Shown here one piece after another: positions 1-8,764 of a DNA stretch of 64,000 nucleotides; the stretch's first letter is position 1; the number at the start of each line of letters is the position of its first letter. The DNA comes from Paenibacillus agri (GTDB lineage: Bacteria > Bacillota > Bacilli > Paenibacillales > Paenibacillaceae), in NCBI RefSeq assembly GCF_013359945.1, contig NZ_JABWCS010000221.1:496001-560000 (forward strand), in the 5' to 3' direction. Made by a program: the position numbers and the translations under genes. The notes beneath the pieces were generated by a model. That model saw nothing but the letters and a program-made list of their open reading frames with translations. It ran no database searches and was not told where the DNA came from.

Positions 1-1
1 T

Positions 2-625
2 GAAGAACCCGACACGGGTCGCATCTTGATCGGCGACGAGGAGATCACAGCACTGAAGGGTGCGGCGCTTCGCAAGGCAAGGCAGAAGATCGGGATGATC
101 TTTCAACAGTTCAACCTTCTAGATGCCAAAACAGTCTACCAGAATGTGGCCTTCCCGCTAGAGGTGGGGGGATATGACAAGGCGCATATTCGCACAAGGG
201 TAAGAGAAATTTTGGATCTGGTTCAGCTGTCTGATAAGGAGAATAGTTATCCGTCACAGCTTAGCGGCGGACAGAAGCAGCGTGTCGGAATTGCCCGCGC
301 GCTTGCTAATGACCCTACTGTGCTGCTGAGTGATGAAGCGACTTCGGCGCTTGATCCGGAGACAACCTATTCCATATTGGAACTGCTGAAGGACATTAAC
401 CGTCAGTTGGGGTTGACGATCTTGCTCATCACACATGAGCTGGATGTGCTGCAGCATATCTGCAATCAGATGGCGGTTATCGAGAAAGGGAGGATCGTCG
501 AGACAGGTACGGTCGATAAGCTCTTCTTCAATCCGGAGAGTCAGACGGCCCAGCGCTTTATAAACATTATCCATCAGTATCAGAGCAGGCGATTCGCCGT
601 GGAGGGGGTAGGGGCAGGCATATGA
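2..625 (+). CDS. metN: Methionine ABC transporter ATPase MetN, 5'-truncated
   Basis: ATPase of the D/L-methionine importer; it powers the permease encoded next to it. The window edge removes the start and the Walker A motif. The frame is open from base 2. Visible are the Q-loop region (IGMIFQQFNLL), the ABC signature LSGGQKQRVGIARAL, the Walker B segment LLSDEATSALDP and the switch histidine (ITHEL). Family MetN proteins usually carry a C-terminal methionine-binding NIL/ACT-like domain of about 75 residues after the ATPase domain. This one ends about 25 residues past the ATPase core, so that domain seems to be missing. The stop overlaps the metI start (ATGA), which indicates translational coupling. 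Identity is very likely because metI and metQ follow. Confidence 0.9.
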   Translation, partial: EEPDTGRILIGDEEITALKGAALRKARQKIGMIFQQFNLLDAKTVYQNVAFPLEVGGYDKAHIRTRVREILDLVQLSDKENSYPSQLSGGQKQRVGIARALANDPTVLLSDEATSALDPETTYSILELLKDINRQLGLTILLITHELDVLQHICNQMAVIEKGRIVETGTVDKLFFNPESQTAQRFINIIHQYQSRRFAVEGVGAGI

Positions 626-1290
626 AGGACGATCTGTATGAGTTGCTATTGGAGGGTCTGGGACAAACGTTATATATGGTGTTCTGGTCTTCGATCTTTG
701 CGATATTATTGGGGCTTGCCTTGGGCATTAGTGTAGTTGTGACGGAAAGAGGAGGAATTTTGCCGGCTCCAGCGGTACATAAAGTCATCGGAACCTTCAT
801 TAATACAGTACGGTCGTTGCCATTCATCATACTGATTGTTCTACTGCTTCCGTTATCCAGACTTATTGTTGGTACATCGCTTGGACCGACTGCGGCTATT
901 GTCTCGTTGTCCATCGCTGCAGCGCCATTCCTGGCACGAATTATTGAGAATTCTCTCAAGGAGGTTGATACAGGCAAGATTGAAGCAGCCAAAGCGATTG
1001 GTGCCTCGCCATTTACGATCATTTTTCGGGTGCTTATTCCTGAAGCGCTGCCTGCACTCATACGCGGGCTGACCATCGCTGTCATTGCTATTACAGAGTT
1101 TACAGCTGTCGCCGGAGCGATCGGGGCAGGGGGACTGGGAAGTCTGGCCATTCGCTTTGGGTACCAGCGGTTCCGGGAGGACATCTTATTCGCCACCGTC
1201 CTCATTATTATCTTACTTGTGCAGAGTATCCAGTGGACCGGGGATTATACGGCCAAGCGGATTGAACGCAAGCGTTTCAAAATGGACTAG
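622..1290 (+). CDS. metI: Methionine ABC transporter permease MetI
   Basis: Integral membrane subunit of the methionine importer, 222 residues, the usual MetI length. It has five or so hydrophobic helices, and the permease loop that contacts the ATPase is visible around EAAKAIGASPFTIIFRVLIPEALP. The start ATG overlaps the metN stop by four bases and metQ follows within about 50 bases, so metN-metI-metQ is one operon. The C-terminus is basic (RIERKRFKMD). Confidence 0.93.
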   Translation: MKDDLYELLLEGLGQTLYMVFWSSIFAILLGLALGISVVVTERGGILPAPAVHKVIGTFINTVRSLPFIILIVLLLPLSRLIVGTSLGPTAAIVSLSIAAAPFLARIIENSLKEVDTGKIEAAKAIGASPFTIIFRVLIPEALPALIRGLTIAVIAITEFTAVAGAIGAGGLGSLAIRFGYQRFREDILFATVLIIILLVQSIQWTGDYTAKRIERKRFKMD

Positions 1291-1343
1291 AGAACAGTTT
1301 TCATGAAATGGACCTATACTTTAAACGAAAGCAGGGATTTATA

Positions 1344-2210
1344 ATGAAAATGAAAAAATCGTATGTAGTGACATCTGCACTTATTCTCTTGTTCACGCTG
1401 GCTTTGACCGCTTGCGGTTCTGGCTCAAACAATGGCGGCACTAAGGAGAGCAAAGCTAACACCCCGGCCAAAGCGGAAGAACCAGCTAAGAAGACAGTGC
1501 TCAAGATTGGATCGGCTGCTGTACCGCATGCTGAGATCCTGAACTTCATTAAGCCAAAGCTGGCGGAGGAAGGTATTGATCTGGATGTCGTTGTCTTTGA
1601 TGATGAAGGGCAGCTTAACCCGGCGCTGAAGGAAAAGCAGATTGATGCGAACTTCTTCCAGCATGTACCGTACCTTGATTCCGTGAAGGGCGAGCAAGGC
1701 TATGACTTTGCTGTGACAACAAAGGTTCATGTGGAGCCGATCGGATTCTACTCGGAGAAGATCAAATCTATCGATGAACTGAAAGACGGTGCACAAATTG
1801 GTATCCCGAACAACCCTTCCAACGAATACCGCACGCTGGTATTGCTTCAGCAAAAAGGTCTGATTAAGCTGAAAGACGGACTTACTACATATGAGGCTAC
1901 TCCAAAGGATATTGTAGAAAATCCGAAAAACTTGAAGTTTGTTGAGGCTGATGTTCCTACACTTCCGCGAGCGCTGAAGGATTTGGACGGCGCGTTGATT
2001 AACACAAATATTGTTCTGGAGTCGGGCCTGGATCCGGCGTCAGCACTTTTCCGTGAAGACGCCGATTCTCCCTATGCCAACGTGATCGTTGTACGCAGTG
2101 GCGATGAAAACCGCGATGATATCAAAAAACTCGATGCGGCTCTAACCTCGCCTGAAGTGAAGAAGTTTATTGAAGACAAGTACGGTGTAGCGGTTGTCCC
2201 TGCATTCTAA
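1344..2210 (+). CDS. metQ: Methionine-binding lipoprotein MetQ (NlpA family)
   Basis: Extracellular substrate-binding lipoprotein of the MetNIQ importer. The chosen ATG starts a classic lipoprotein signal peptide (MKMKKSYVV, hydrophobic core, lipobox LTAC), so an in-frame ATG 36 bases upstream is unlikely to be used. The mature part has NlpA hallmarks: a KIGSAAVPHAEIL start, NFFQHVPYLD, and PNNPSNEYRTL. About 288 residues, the normal length. It is the last gene of the operon and is followed by a hairpin terminator. Confidence 0.93.
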   Translation: MKMKKSYVVTSALILLFTLALTACGSGSNNGGTKESKANTPAKAEEPAKKTVLKIGSAAVPHAEILNFIKPKLAEEGIDLDVVVFDDEGQLNPALKEKQIDANFFQHVPYLDSVKGEQGYDFAVTTKVHVEPIGFYSEKIKSIDELKDGAQIGIPNNPSNEYRTLVLLQQKGLIKLKDGLTTYEATPKDIVENPKNLKFVEADVPTLPRALKDLDGALINTNIVLESGLDPASALFREDADSPYANVIVVRSGDENRDDIKKLDAALTSPEVKKFIEDKYGVAVVPAF

Positions 2211-2247
2211 TGACAGCTGGCGCTTCGCGCACTCAGTCAAATTAAAA

Positions 2248-2287
2248 GCCGGTTCGTTCTGCCTGGTGGCAGAGCGGCCGGTGTTTT
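2248..2287 (+). terminator. Rho-independent terminator after metQ
   Basis: Imperfect stem (GCCGG...TCTGCC / GGCAGA...CCGG) followed by a run of Ts, 38 bases after the metQ stop. Confidence 0.75.
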
Positions 2288-2405
2288 TTGCGTTGTGGGG
2301 AGTTAAGCGAAGATTGATCAAGAACGGATATAAGTATTTTTTACCAATACATATAGTGCACTGATTAGTAAAATTAAGTAATGGATGTTATGAGGGGGAT
2401 ATACT

Positions 2406-3470
2406 ATGGAACAACATTTGGATGCGTTATTTAACGTGTATGCTAAGGAGCATCATTTTGCAGGGGCTGCTTTGATTAAAGGTAGGGGACACACCTTGTT
2501 CGCACGTGCGTATGGTTTTGCACATAGAGGCTTCAAAATTCCGAATACAATCAGCACGATGTTCGATACGGCGTCTGTTACGAAGCTGTTCACGGCAGTG
2601 GCGATTCTACAGCTTGTGGAGCAGGGGAGGCTGGGGCTTAATGAGCGAATTACGGATATCATCGATTTAACGGGTACTAAAATTCCAACAGATGTTACGA
2701 TCAGGCATTTGCTTACCCACACTTCTGGCATTGCTGACGACGCAGACGAGGAACTGGGGGAGAGCTACGAAGAGCTCTTCATAGAGAAGCCTAACTATGC
2801 GATAAGAGAGTGCGGGGATTTCATCCCGCAGTTCGCGTACAAAGAGCCAAAGTTCAAAGCGGGAACGGACATCAGCTATAACAACTGTGCGTACGTCCTG
2901 CTAGGTCTTGCCATCGAAAAAGTAACCAATACGAGCTATCGGGACTTTGTTGAGCAGTACATTTTTCGGGTTTGCGGCATGAAGAATACATCTTTTGCCT
3001 CTAAAGATGAGGGCGACAGTGCGGTGGCCGAAGGCTATGCTGCGATTTTTAACAAGAATAACGAAATTACATGGAAAAAGAATATCTATTCATTTCCTCC
3101 AATAGGTACCTCTGACGGGGGAGCCTTTACGACCGTAGGTGATCTGGATCTCTTCATGCGAGCATTGGTAAATGGGCAGTTGTTATCTGCTGAGATGACA
3201 GAAGAAATCATGAAGCCGCAAACGGAGCACGTACGGAGATATGAATGGGGAAGCATCATCAACGGTTATGGTTTTCATTTTGTTTATGATCAAGCAGGAA
3301 AGCTTATGCGCATGTACAAGGACGGTTCTAATGCGGGAGTAGCCGCAATGTTGGCCTACTATCCAGAGACCGAGACGACAAGTGTCATACTGGGGAACCA
3401 GACCTGTAATATATGGGAGCTTCATTGGAAGGCGGAACAGATGATAAGATCACAATATTTTAAAAAATAA
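2406..3470 (+). CDS. Serine hydrolase of the beta-lactamase (class C/PBP4-like) family
   Basis: Predicted penicillin-binding-protein-fold serine hydrolase, 354 residues (PF00144 type). The catalytic Ser-x-x-Lys is in TASVTKLFTAVAI (about residue 60), the Tyr-x-Asn motif in ISYNNCAYVLLG (about residue 160), and the C-terminal segment INGYGFHF fits the position of the KTG/HxG strand. No signal peptide is visible, so it is probably cytoplasmic. The RBS is GAGGGGG, seven bases before the ATG. Such proteins include esterases, D-aminopeptidases and resistance enzymes; the substrate cannot be told. Two decayed relatives lie directly downstream, so this was a local hydrolase cluster. Confidence 0.85.
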   Translation: MEQHLDALFNVYAKEHHFAGAALIKGRGHTLFARAYGFAHRGFKIPNTISTMFDTASVTKLFTAVAILQLVEQGRLGLNERITDIIDLTGTKIPTDVTIRHLLTHTSGIADDADEELGESYEELFIEKPNYAIRECGDFIPQFAYKEPKFKAGTDISYNNCAYVLLGLAIEKVTNTSYRDFVEQYIFRVCGMKNTSFASKDEGDSAVAEGYAAIFNKNNEITWKKNIYSFPPIGTSDGGAFTTVGDLDLFMRALVNGQLLSAEMTEEIMKPQTEHVRRYEWGSIINGYGFHFVYDQAGKLMRMYKDGSNAGVAAMLAYYPETETTSVILGNQTCNIWELHWKAEQMIRSQYFKK

Positions 3471-3494
3471 ATAGGGGGTGGACCTTATGAACTG

Positions 3495-3590
3495 GCAATC
3501 ATCATCAACGGATATAATGTTCATTTTATCTTTGTGCAAGGAGCTCAGACCTGCAAGGTCTGGAACAACACTCGTATGGGAAAAGACTAA
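3495..3590 (+). pseudogene. 3'-end relic of a second serine hydrolase
   Basis: Read in the frame starting at 3495, the DNA encodes IIINGYNVHFIFVQG followed by QTCKVWN. This matches two separated pieces of the C-terminus of the intact upstream hydrolase (SIINGYGFHFVYDQ and NQTCNIWE), with the stretch between them deleted. It is the residue of a tandem duplicate. A 61-codon open frame that overlaps it in another register is not a gene. Confidence 0.6.
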
Positions 3591-3598
3591 TAAAAGTG

Positions 3599-4482
3599 AT
3601 GAGAGGATCTACTTCGGTGCAAAAGAAAAACACTTGGCCAATATCAAGTCCAGAGAAGCATAACATGGATCAGGAGTATCTGGACAAACTCGATAAAGTA
3701 TCATCTCCATTCTAATCGGGATCGCGATCGAGAAAGGATTCATACCTTCGCTTCATATGACGTTGGAGAATTATTTTCCGAAAATCTTGGATAAACAGGT
3801 CGACACTCGCAAGAAAGATATCACTATTGAACACCTGCTACAGATGAGCGTCGGCTTGGACTGGCCGGAATTTGGGGAATGGAATTACATGCCCCCAATG
3901 TTTGTCCACGATATCGTGAAGTTTGTATTCGACAGGCCACTGGTGGATGATCCGGGCAGTCGAATGAATTATAACTCAGGATGTTCTCATGTCCTGTCTG
4001 CGATTATTACGAAAGCTACGGGCATGAAAACATCTGCTTTTGCTGAGCGATATTTATTGGGGCCGTTAGGAATTGAGGATTACCTCTGGTTTGAGGATGC
4101 AAAAGGCATCAGTTATGGCTCAGATGGTCTTCGGCTGCTCCCGTATGATCTGGCCAAGATTGGTCAGTTGTATTTGCAGGAAGGAATGTGGAAGGGAAAG
4201 CAGATTGTATCTGCAGAGTGGGTTAAGGAATCTACGGAGCCCCGCCTTTTGACTTATGATTATATTGGCCATTACGCTTCTCATTGGTGGGTAGCAAAGC
4301 TAGAACCTGATCAGCAAGATTTTTCTATGAACAACAGAATGATTTTTGCGATGGGAAGAAGCGGGCAATTTATTATTGTCATTCCAAGTCTGCAAACGGT
4401 AATTGTATTTACAAGCACGCTGGAGAATACCATCAAACCTTTGGCGTTCGTGCGAGATTACATAGTGAAGTCGATGGTCTAG
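3599..4482 (+). pseudogene. Broken serine hydrolase (6-aminohexanoate-dimer-hydrolase-like) with internal deletion
   Basis: The 5' part, ATG at 3599, reads like the N-terminus of a beta-lactamase-family hydrolase (TWPISSPEKHNMDQEYLDKLDK). At about 3694-3697 the frame changes and a stop (TAA, 3694) appears, after which the sequence continues in another frame as SIISILIGIAIEKGF, the helix that normally follows the catalytic SxTK lysine. About 75 codons including the catalytic serine are missing. From the ATG at 3757, 241 residues of the C-terminal part remain open, with the Tyr-x-Asn motif (MNYNSGCSHVLS) and the conserved DLAKIGQLYLQEGMWKGKQI. Without SxxK it should be inactive even if translated. 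Confidence 0.75.
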
Positions 4483-4509
4483 TGAACGAAAGCAATACTG
4501 GATATCCCT

Positions 4510-5049
4510 TCATCGCGCTTCAGCAGCATTAATATGAAATAGAACATGCTTATTTAAAGGACTGTCTAGCTCAACTTTCGGGTGATTGAAGGTTGAGCTA
4601 AAATTCATACCGATTTTTTGCATTACATTTTTCGAAGGAGTATTCACGTCGGCAGTAAAACTATAAATGTCGCTAAACCCCAATGTGTTAAATCCATATT
4701 GTAAGCAGGCTGCGGCTCCTTCAGTCGCGTATCCTTTTCCCCATGCCTCTTTTTTCAGCCGCCATCCAATTTCTACGCAAGGTGTAACATCCGCCTCAAA
4801 GGTTGCCTTATGAAATCCTATAAAACCAATAAACTCTTTCTGTTCCTTTACTTCTACAGCGTACAACCCAAATCCACACTCTGTAAACTCGGAGATTATG
4901 GATTGATAGAACGCAGTTGTTTCTTTGAAGGATAAGGTTTTAGGAAAAAAGGTCATAACCTCTTCATCCGCATTTAGTCGGCTAAATGGTTCTAAGTCTG
5001 CTTCTTCCCAGTCACGAAATAGCAATCTCGCTGTCTCAAAATATAACAT
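4510..5049 (-). CDS. GNAT N-acetyltransferase, RimJ/RimL type
   Basis: Predicted acetyl-CoA-dependent N-acetyltransferase, 179 residues. It starts with the RimJ/RimL pattern ETARLLFRDWEEADLEPF, has the acetyl-CoA loop WGKGYATEGAA (about residues 105-115), and the C-terminal NTPSKNVMQKIGM motif typical of this subfamily. Likely acetylates a protein N-terminus or a small amine; the target is unknown. It is a single gene, convergent with the hydrolase pseudogene, with an AGGAGG-like site before its ATG. Confidence 0.85.
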   Translation of the reverse strand: MLYFETARLLFRDWEEADLEPFSRLNADEEVMTFFPKTLSFKETTAFYQSIISEFTECGFGLYAVEVKEQKEFIGFIGFHKATFEADVTPCVEIGWRLKKEAWGKGYATEGAAACLQYGFNTLGFSDIYSFTADVNTPSKNVMQKIGMNFSSTFNHPKVELDSPLNKHVLFHINAAEAR

Positions 5050-5283
5050 GATTGTACCTCCTTATAATCGGCTAGTTATTTTTGATGAAAGGATCTAAAA
5101 AAGGAAAGCGGATTGTAGCGGCTGAGGGGGCTAGAAAATCGACGAATCTCGTTTTGAAACTGTAACTAAATAATACACAATTTTCAAGTTCTTATCTTTG
5201 TAAGGATTAATGAGGATTGTTGTGAAAATAAATCAAAGTAAAATAATATGAATTTAACGCTATTCAAATTTTAAGCTTCATGT

Positions 5284-5310
5284 TATAGTAATTTTGTAAT
5301 TTAAATTACA
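5284..5310 (+). promoter_or_regulatory. Promoter -10 and perfect 16-bp palindrome before the RHH-ankyrin gene
   Basis: A -10-like TATAGT (5284-5289) is followed at 5295-5310 by TGTAATTTAAATTACA, a perfect palindrome that lies 20 bases before the start codon. Its place next to a gene for a ribbon-helix-helix protein suggests an autoregulatory operator; this is inference. Confidence 0.5.
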
Positions 5311-5330
5311 TGTAAGCGATAAGGAGAATC

Positions 5331-6191
5331 ATGCCAAAGAAGAAAAGTACCGCAGTGCTCTCCATCAGACTAGACGAAGAGGCCATCAAGGCCGTAGATC
5401 TGCTTGTCGAGTCGGGGCTCGAATCCAATCGATCGCGAGCGGTCGCCCACTTTGTGAATATGGGAGTGCGCGCTTCCCATGACCTGTTGGTGCGGGCAAG
5501 GGAACAGGCTGACAACCTGCAGCGACTGCGCAATGAGATGTTCGAAGCGGTTAAGCTCCGAGACATCGACAAGGTTGCTGAACTGATTCACAAGGATGCA
5601 AGTCTAGTGAACGCTAGTAATAAAAAGGGGGAAACTCCTGTTCTGCTGGCTACTTTCATGAGGGCAAATGACATTAAAGAGCTGCTGCTTCAGAACGGAG
5701 CGGGCAAGCTGAACGTATTCGAAGCCGCAGCCGTTGGGTATAGCTCACGGGTAAAAGAGCTGCTAGATCGTTCTCCGGAGCTGCTGAACAGCTACAGTCA
5801 CGACGGATTTCCACTACTCTCTCTGGCCGCACACTTTGGAAATACCGAGACAGTTGAGCTATTGCTTAGTCACGGTGTTGATATTCATGCTCGCAGTCGT
5901 GATGGCAGTCTTAACAATATGGCAATTCACGCCACCATATTCGGTGGATACGGGCATCTCGTGGACTTGCTGATAGAGGCTGGAGCCGATATTCATGCCA
6001 AGTGTGAAGGCGAACTGAGAAAAGGCTTCAATGTTTTGCATGTCGCGGCTTATTTTGATAACGTGCCGCTTATTGAGAAATTCCTCAGCTATGGAGCCGA
6101 TAAGACAGAGAAGAACGCTAGTGGTGAAACGCCTTATGAACTAGCAATCTCTCTTGGTCATACAGCTTCTGCGAATTTACTGCAAATTTGA
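5331..6191 (+). CDS. Ribbon-helix-helix / ankyrin-repeat fusion protein
   Basis: 286 residues with two parts. Residues 5-48 (STAVLSIRLDEEAIKAVDLL through FVNMGVRAS) look like a ribbon-helix-helix DNA-binding fold: a short basic strand, then two helices. After a coiled linker (residues 50-75), about six ankyrin repeats follow (examples: GETPVLLATFMRANDIKELL, DGFPLLSLAAHFGNTETVEL, GFNVLHVAAYFDNVPLIEKF). No signal peptide. Ankyrin repeats bind proteins, so the protein may be a repressor or anti-factor whose DNA binding is changed by a partner. RBS AAGGAG sits close (four bases) to the ATG. Function is inferred from domains only. Confidence 0.8.
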   Translation: MPKKKSTAVLSIRLDEEAIKAVDLLVESGLESNRSRAVAHFVNMGVRASHDLLVRAREQADNLQRLRNEMFEAVKLRDIDKVAELIHKDASLVNASNKKGETPVLLATFMRANDIKELLLQNGAGKLNVFEAAAVGYSSRVKELLDRSPELLNSYSHDGFPLLSLAAHFGNTETVELLLSHGVDIHARSRDGSLNNMAIHATIFGGYGHLVDLLIEAGADIHAKCEGELRKGFNVLHVAAYFDNVPLIEKFLSYGADKTEKNASGETPYELAISLGHTASANLLQI

Positions 6192-6229
6192 TTAGGGACT
6201 ACCATTCATTTACATACGACAACTCGACC

Positions 6230-6283
6230 GAACAGACGGAGAGACGCTGAAATTGTGAAGCGCGCTCGATGTCTGTTCTTTTT
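6230..6283 (+). terminator. Inverted repeat with T-tail upstream of the sulfur operon
   Basis: GAACAGAC (6230-6237) and GTCTGTTC (6271-6278) are perfect inverted repeats, followed by TTTTTG. It lies between the ankyrin gene and the operon starting at 6313. It can be the ankyrin terminator or, because the loop is long (33 bases), a leader attenuator of the operon. Confidence 0.5.
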
Positions 6284-6312
6284 GTTGTATCCAAAGGAGA
6301 GAGAATACGAAA

Positions 6313-7302
6313 ATGCTGTATCGAAAATTAGGCAGAACGGGTGTGAAGGTATCCGAAGTCAGCCTGGGAACAATGGCGTTCGGGAGATGGATTGATGAGG
6401 AAGCATCTGGAGCGGTACTAGATACGGCTCTGGAAGCAGGGATTAACCTGATTGACACTGCGGATGTGTACGGAAGCGGGATGGATACGCTCGACTATTC
6501 AAGACTTGGCGAATCCGAAGCCATTCTGGGCCGCCTCTTGCGCGGCCGCCGCGATGACATTCTGCTTGCGACGAAATTCACTGCTCCTGTGGGACCGGGC
6601 GTTAATGATGGCGGACAGAGCCGGTACCACATTTATCGAGCGCTGGAGAACAGCCTGCGACGGCTGCAGACTGACCACATTGATCTTTATCAGGTGCACT
6701 CGTTTGATCCCGAGACACCGGTCGAAGAGACGCTCCGGGCACTTGACGATCTGGTCAAGCAGGGCAAGATCCGCTATCTGGGCTGCTCCAACTATGCGGC
6801 TTGGCAATTGGCGAAGGCGCACGGAGTTAGCGCGCTTCATAATTTGCATCGGTTCGAGAGTGTCCAACCGGAGTATAGTCTTATAACAAGAGGAATTGAA
6901 CGGGAGCTCGTACCCTTCGCTCAATCCGAGAACGTTGGCATTATTAGTTACAGCCCGCTGGGCAGGGGGATTCTAAGCGGCAAGTATCGCCAAGGTGAAG
7001 CACCTCCAACTGACTCCAGGCTCGCGCTGGGCGAGAAAAGGCTGGAGCTGCTGCTCGAATCCAATCCATCATATGAGCTAGTGGACAAGATTGCACCGCT
7101 GGCGGAGGGAAGAGGATGGACGCTGGCTCAATTCGCACTCTCCTGGGTGCTAAGTCATTCTTATGTAACCTCTGCTATTCTTGGAGCGTCGAAGCCGGAA
7201 CAGATTCGGGACGCATTGCAGCATGTCGAAGAGAAGCTGACGCTGGAGGAACTTGCAGAGCTCGACCGTATCTCCCGCAGTATTGGCCTCTTTTCGATCT
7301 AA
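6313..7302 (+). CDS. Aldo/keto reductase
   Basis: NADPH-dependent oxidoreductase of the AKR superfamily, 329 residues. The catalytic tetrad is visible: Asp and Tyr in LIDTADVYGSG (about residues 47-57), Lys in LLATKF, His in DLYQVHSFD. The NADPH-binding C-terminal part has AILGASKPEQIRDAL. The RBS AAAGGAGAG precedes the ATG. It is the first gene of a six-gene operon that continues with a flavin monooxygenase, an SsuABC-like importer and a sulfurtransferase, so its substrate is probably an aldehyde or ketone released from an organosulfur compound; that role is inference. Confidence 0.88.
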   Translation: MLYRKLGRTGVKVSEVSLGTMAFGRWIDEEASGAVLDTALEAGINLIDTADVYGSGMDTLDYSRLGESEAILGRLLRGRRDDILLATKFTAPVGPGVNDGGQSRYHIYRALENSLRRLQTDHIDLYQVHSFDPETPVEETLRALDDLVKQGKIRYLGCSNYAAWQLAKAHGVSALHNLHRFESVQPEYSLITRGIERELVPFAQSENVGIISYSPLGRGILSGKYRQGEAPPTDSRLALGEKRLELLLESNPSYELVDKIAPLAEGRGWTLAQFALSWVLSHSYVTSAILGASKPEQIRDALQHVEEKLTLEELAELDRISRSIGLFSI

Positions 7303-7348
7303 AACATACTATTCATATAGAAAAAATAAATTCAGGAGGATGAACATC

Positions 7349-8716
7349 ATGACTCAAACCAAGCGACAACTCCATCTCGGCTTGTTTCTGTTCTCAACGG
7401 GCTACCATCCAGCAGGCTGGCGGCTGCCGGAAGCGGTAACGGATGGAGCGTTCGATCCCAAGTTCTTGCATCGGGTCGCACAGCGACTGGAGGAAGCGAA
7501 GTTCGACTTCTTCTTTCTAGGGGATGCTCTGGCGACAAGCCCGGACATGCAGCATACTTTTCCTTCACAGATGGTTCGTCTCGAGCCGTTCACAATGATA
7601 GCCAGCATTGCGGCGGTAACAGAAAAAATCGGTCTTATCGTCACGGCAAACACGACTTACTCGGAGCCTTATACGATTGCACGCCTGACAGCCTCGCTTG
7701 ATTACCTAAGCGGTGGTCGGCTGGCATGGAATGTTGTCACTGGCGCAGATGGGCGTGCGGCGCAGAATTATAGCCGTGAGAAGCACTGGGACAACTCCAA
7801 GCGTTACGATTATGCGGAAGAATTCGTGGGAATTGTGCAGGAGCTGTGGGATTCCTGGGAAGATGACGCGTTTGTCCGTAACAAGGAGAGCGGTGTGTTC
7901 GTAGACGGAAGCAAGGTGCACCGAATCAATCACGTAGGGGAACACTTCTCCGTCGCTGGTCCATTGAACGTGGCCCGGCCCCCGCAAGGACAAATTCCAC
8001 TCCTGAACGCTGGAACATCGGAGCGCAGCCGCGATCTTGGCGCCAAGCTCTCAAGTGCTGTCTTCTCGGGACAAATTCTGTTTGAGGTGTCCAAGCAGTT
8101 CTATGCTGAGGTCAAATCAAAGGCCGTAAAGTATGGCAGAAATCCCGATGAGGTATTTATTCTCCCGGGCCTTGTTCCTCTCGTTGGACATACCAAGGAA
8201 GAAGCGCATGCCAAGTACCGGGAGCTTAATAGTCTGCTCGTGACGAACTACGATTTAGCACCTCTGTCGGCAAGAATTGGCATCGATTTATCCCCGTATC
8301 CGTTGGACGGACCACTGCCGGATTTGTCATTATCGACCCTCTCAGGCGACGAAGCCAAGTGGCTTGTTGCGTTGGCACAGCGAGCGGAAGGCCGTGCGGA
8401 CATCACTGTGCGTGAGCTGTTCCACTACTTCGCCGCTACATCAAGAGGTCATCTGCTTATTGTCGGTGATCCAGAGGAAATCGCGGATCAGATGGAAGAA
8501 TGGTTTCTTCAAAGAGCGGCCGACGGATTCAATATTTGCCCTCCATATATGCCGGGTGGAATAGATCTCTTCATTGATTTAGTTATTCCGATTCTTCAGG
8601 ACCGCGGACTTTTCCGTACGGAATATGAAGGTGATACGTTCCAAGGACACTTCGGCCTCTCCCGCCCGGAGAACCGCTTTTCCCGAAAGGCAGCGCTGGA
8701 AGGTGCAAGCGAGTAA
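7349..8716 (+). CDS. FMN-dependent monooxygenase, NtaA/SnaA/DszA family
   Basis: Flavin-dependent luciferase-like monooxygenase of 455 residues, the length of the NtaA/SnaA/DszA/DmoA group that uses reduced FMN from a partner reductase. Family motifs: FFFLGDAL, LSGGRLAWNVVTGADGRAAQNYS, and LNAGTSERSRDLGAKLSSAVF. The ATG at 7349 was chosen because AGGAGG lies nine bases upstream; an ATG at 7340 abuts that site. With the adjacent importer and sulfurtransferase it likely cleaves a C-S or C-N bond in an organosulfur nutrient to release sulfur. The exact substrate is unknown and no flavin reductase is encoded nearby. Confidence 0.88.
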   Translation: MTQTKRQLHLGLFLFSTGYHPAGWRLPEAVTDGAFDPKFLHRVAQRLEEAKFDFFFLGDALATSPDMQHTFPSQMVRLEPFTMIASIAAVTEKIGLIVTANTTYSEPYTIARLTASLDYLSGGRLAWNVVTGADGRAAQNYSREKHWDNSKRYDYAEEFVGIVQELWDSWEDDAFVRNKESGVFVDGSKVHRINHVGEHFSVAGPLNVARPPQGQIPLLNAGTSERSRDLGAKLSSAVFSGQILFEVSKQFYAEVKSKAVKYGRNPDEVFILPGLVPLVGHTKEEAHAKYRELNSLLVTNYDLAPLSARIGIDLSPYPLDGPLPDLSLSTLSGDEAKWLVALAQRAEGRADITVRELFHYFAATSRGHLLIVGDPEEIADQMEEWFLQRAADGFNICPPYMPGGIDLFIDLVIPILQDRGLFRTEYEGDTFQGHFGLSRPENRFSRKAALEGASE

Positions 8717-8764
8717 CGGAAGAAGCTACGGTAAGGCGGCGGGCTGGAAGAAGGAGAGAATGAT

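Noticed and set aside
3478..3663. 61-codon open frame between the hydrolase genes
   Set aside because: It reads a relic of the hydrolase 3' end in the wrong register; the true similarity is in another frame.
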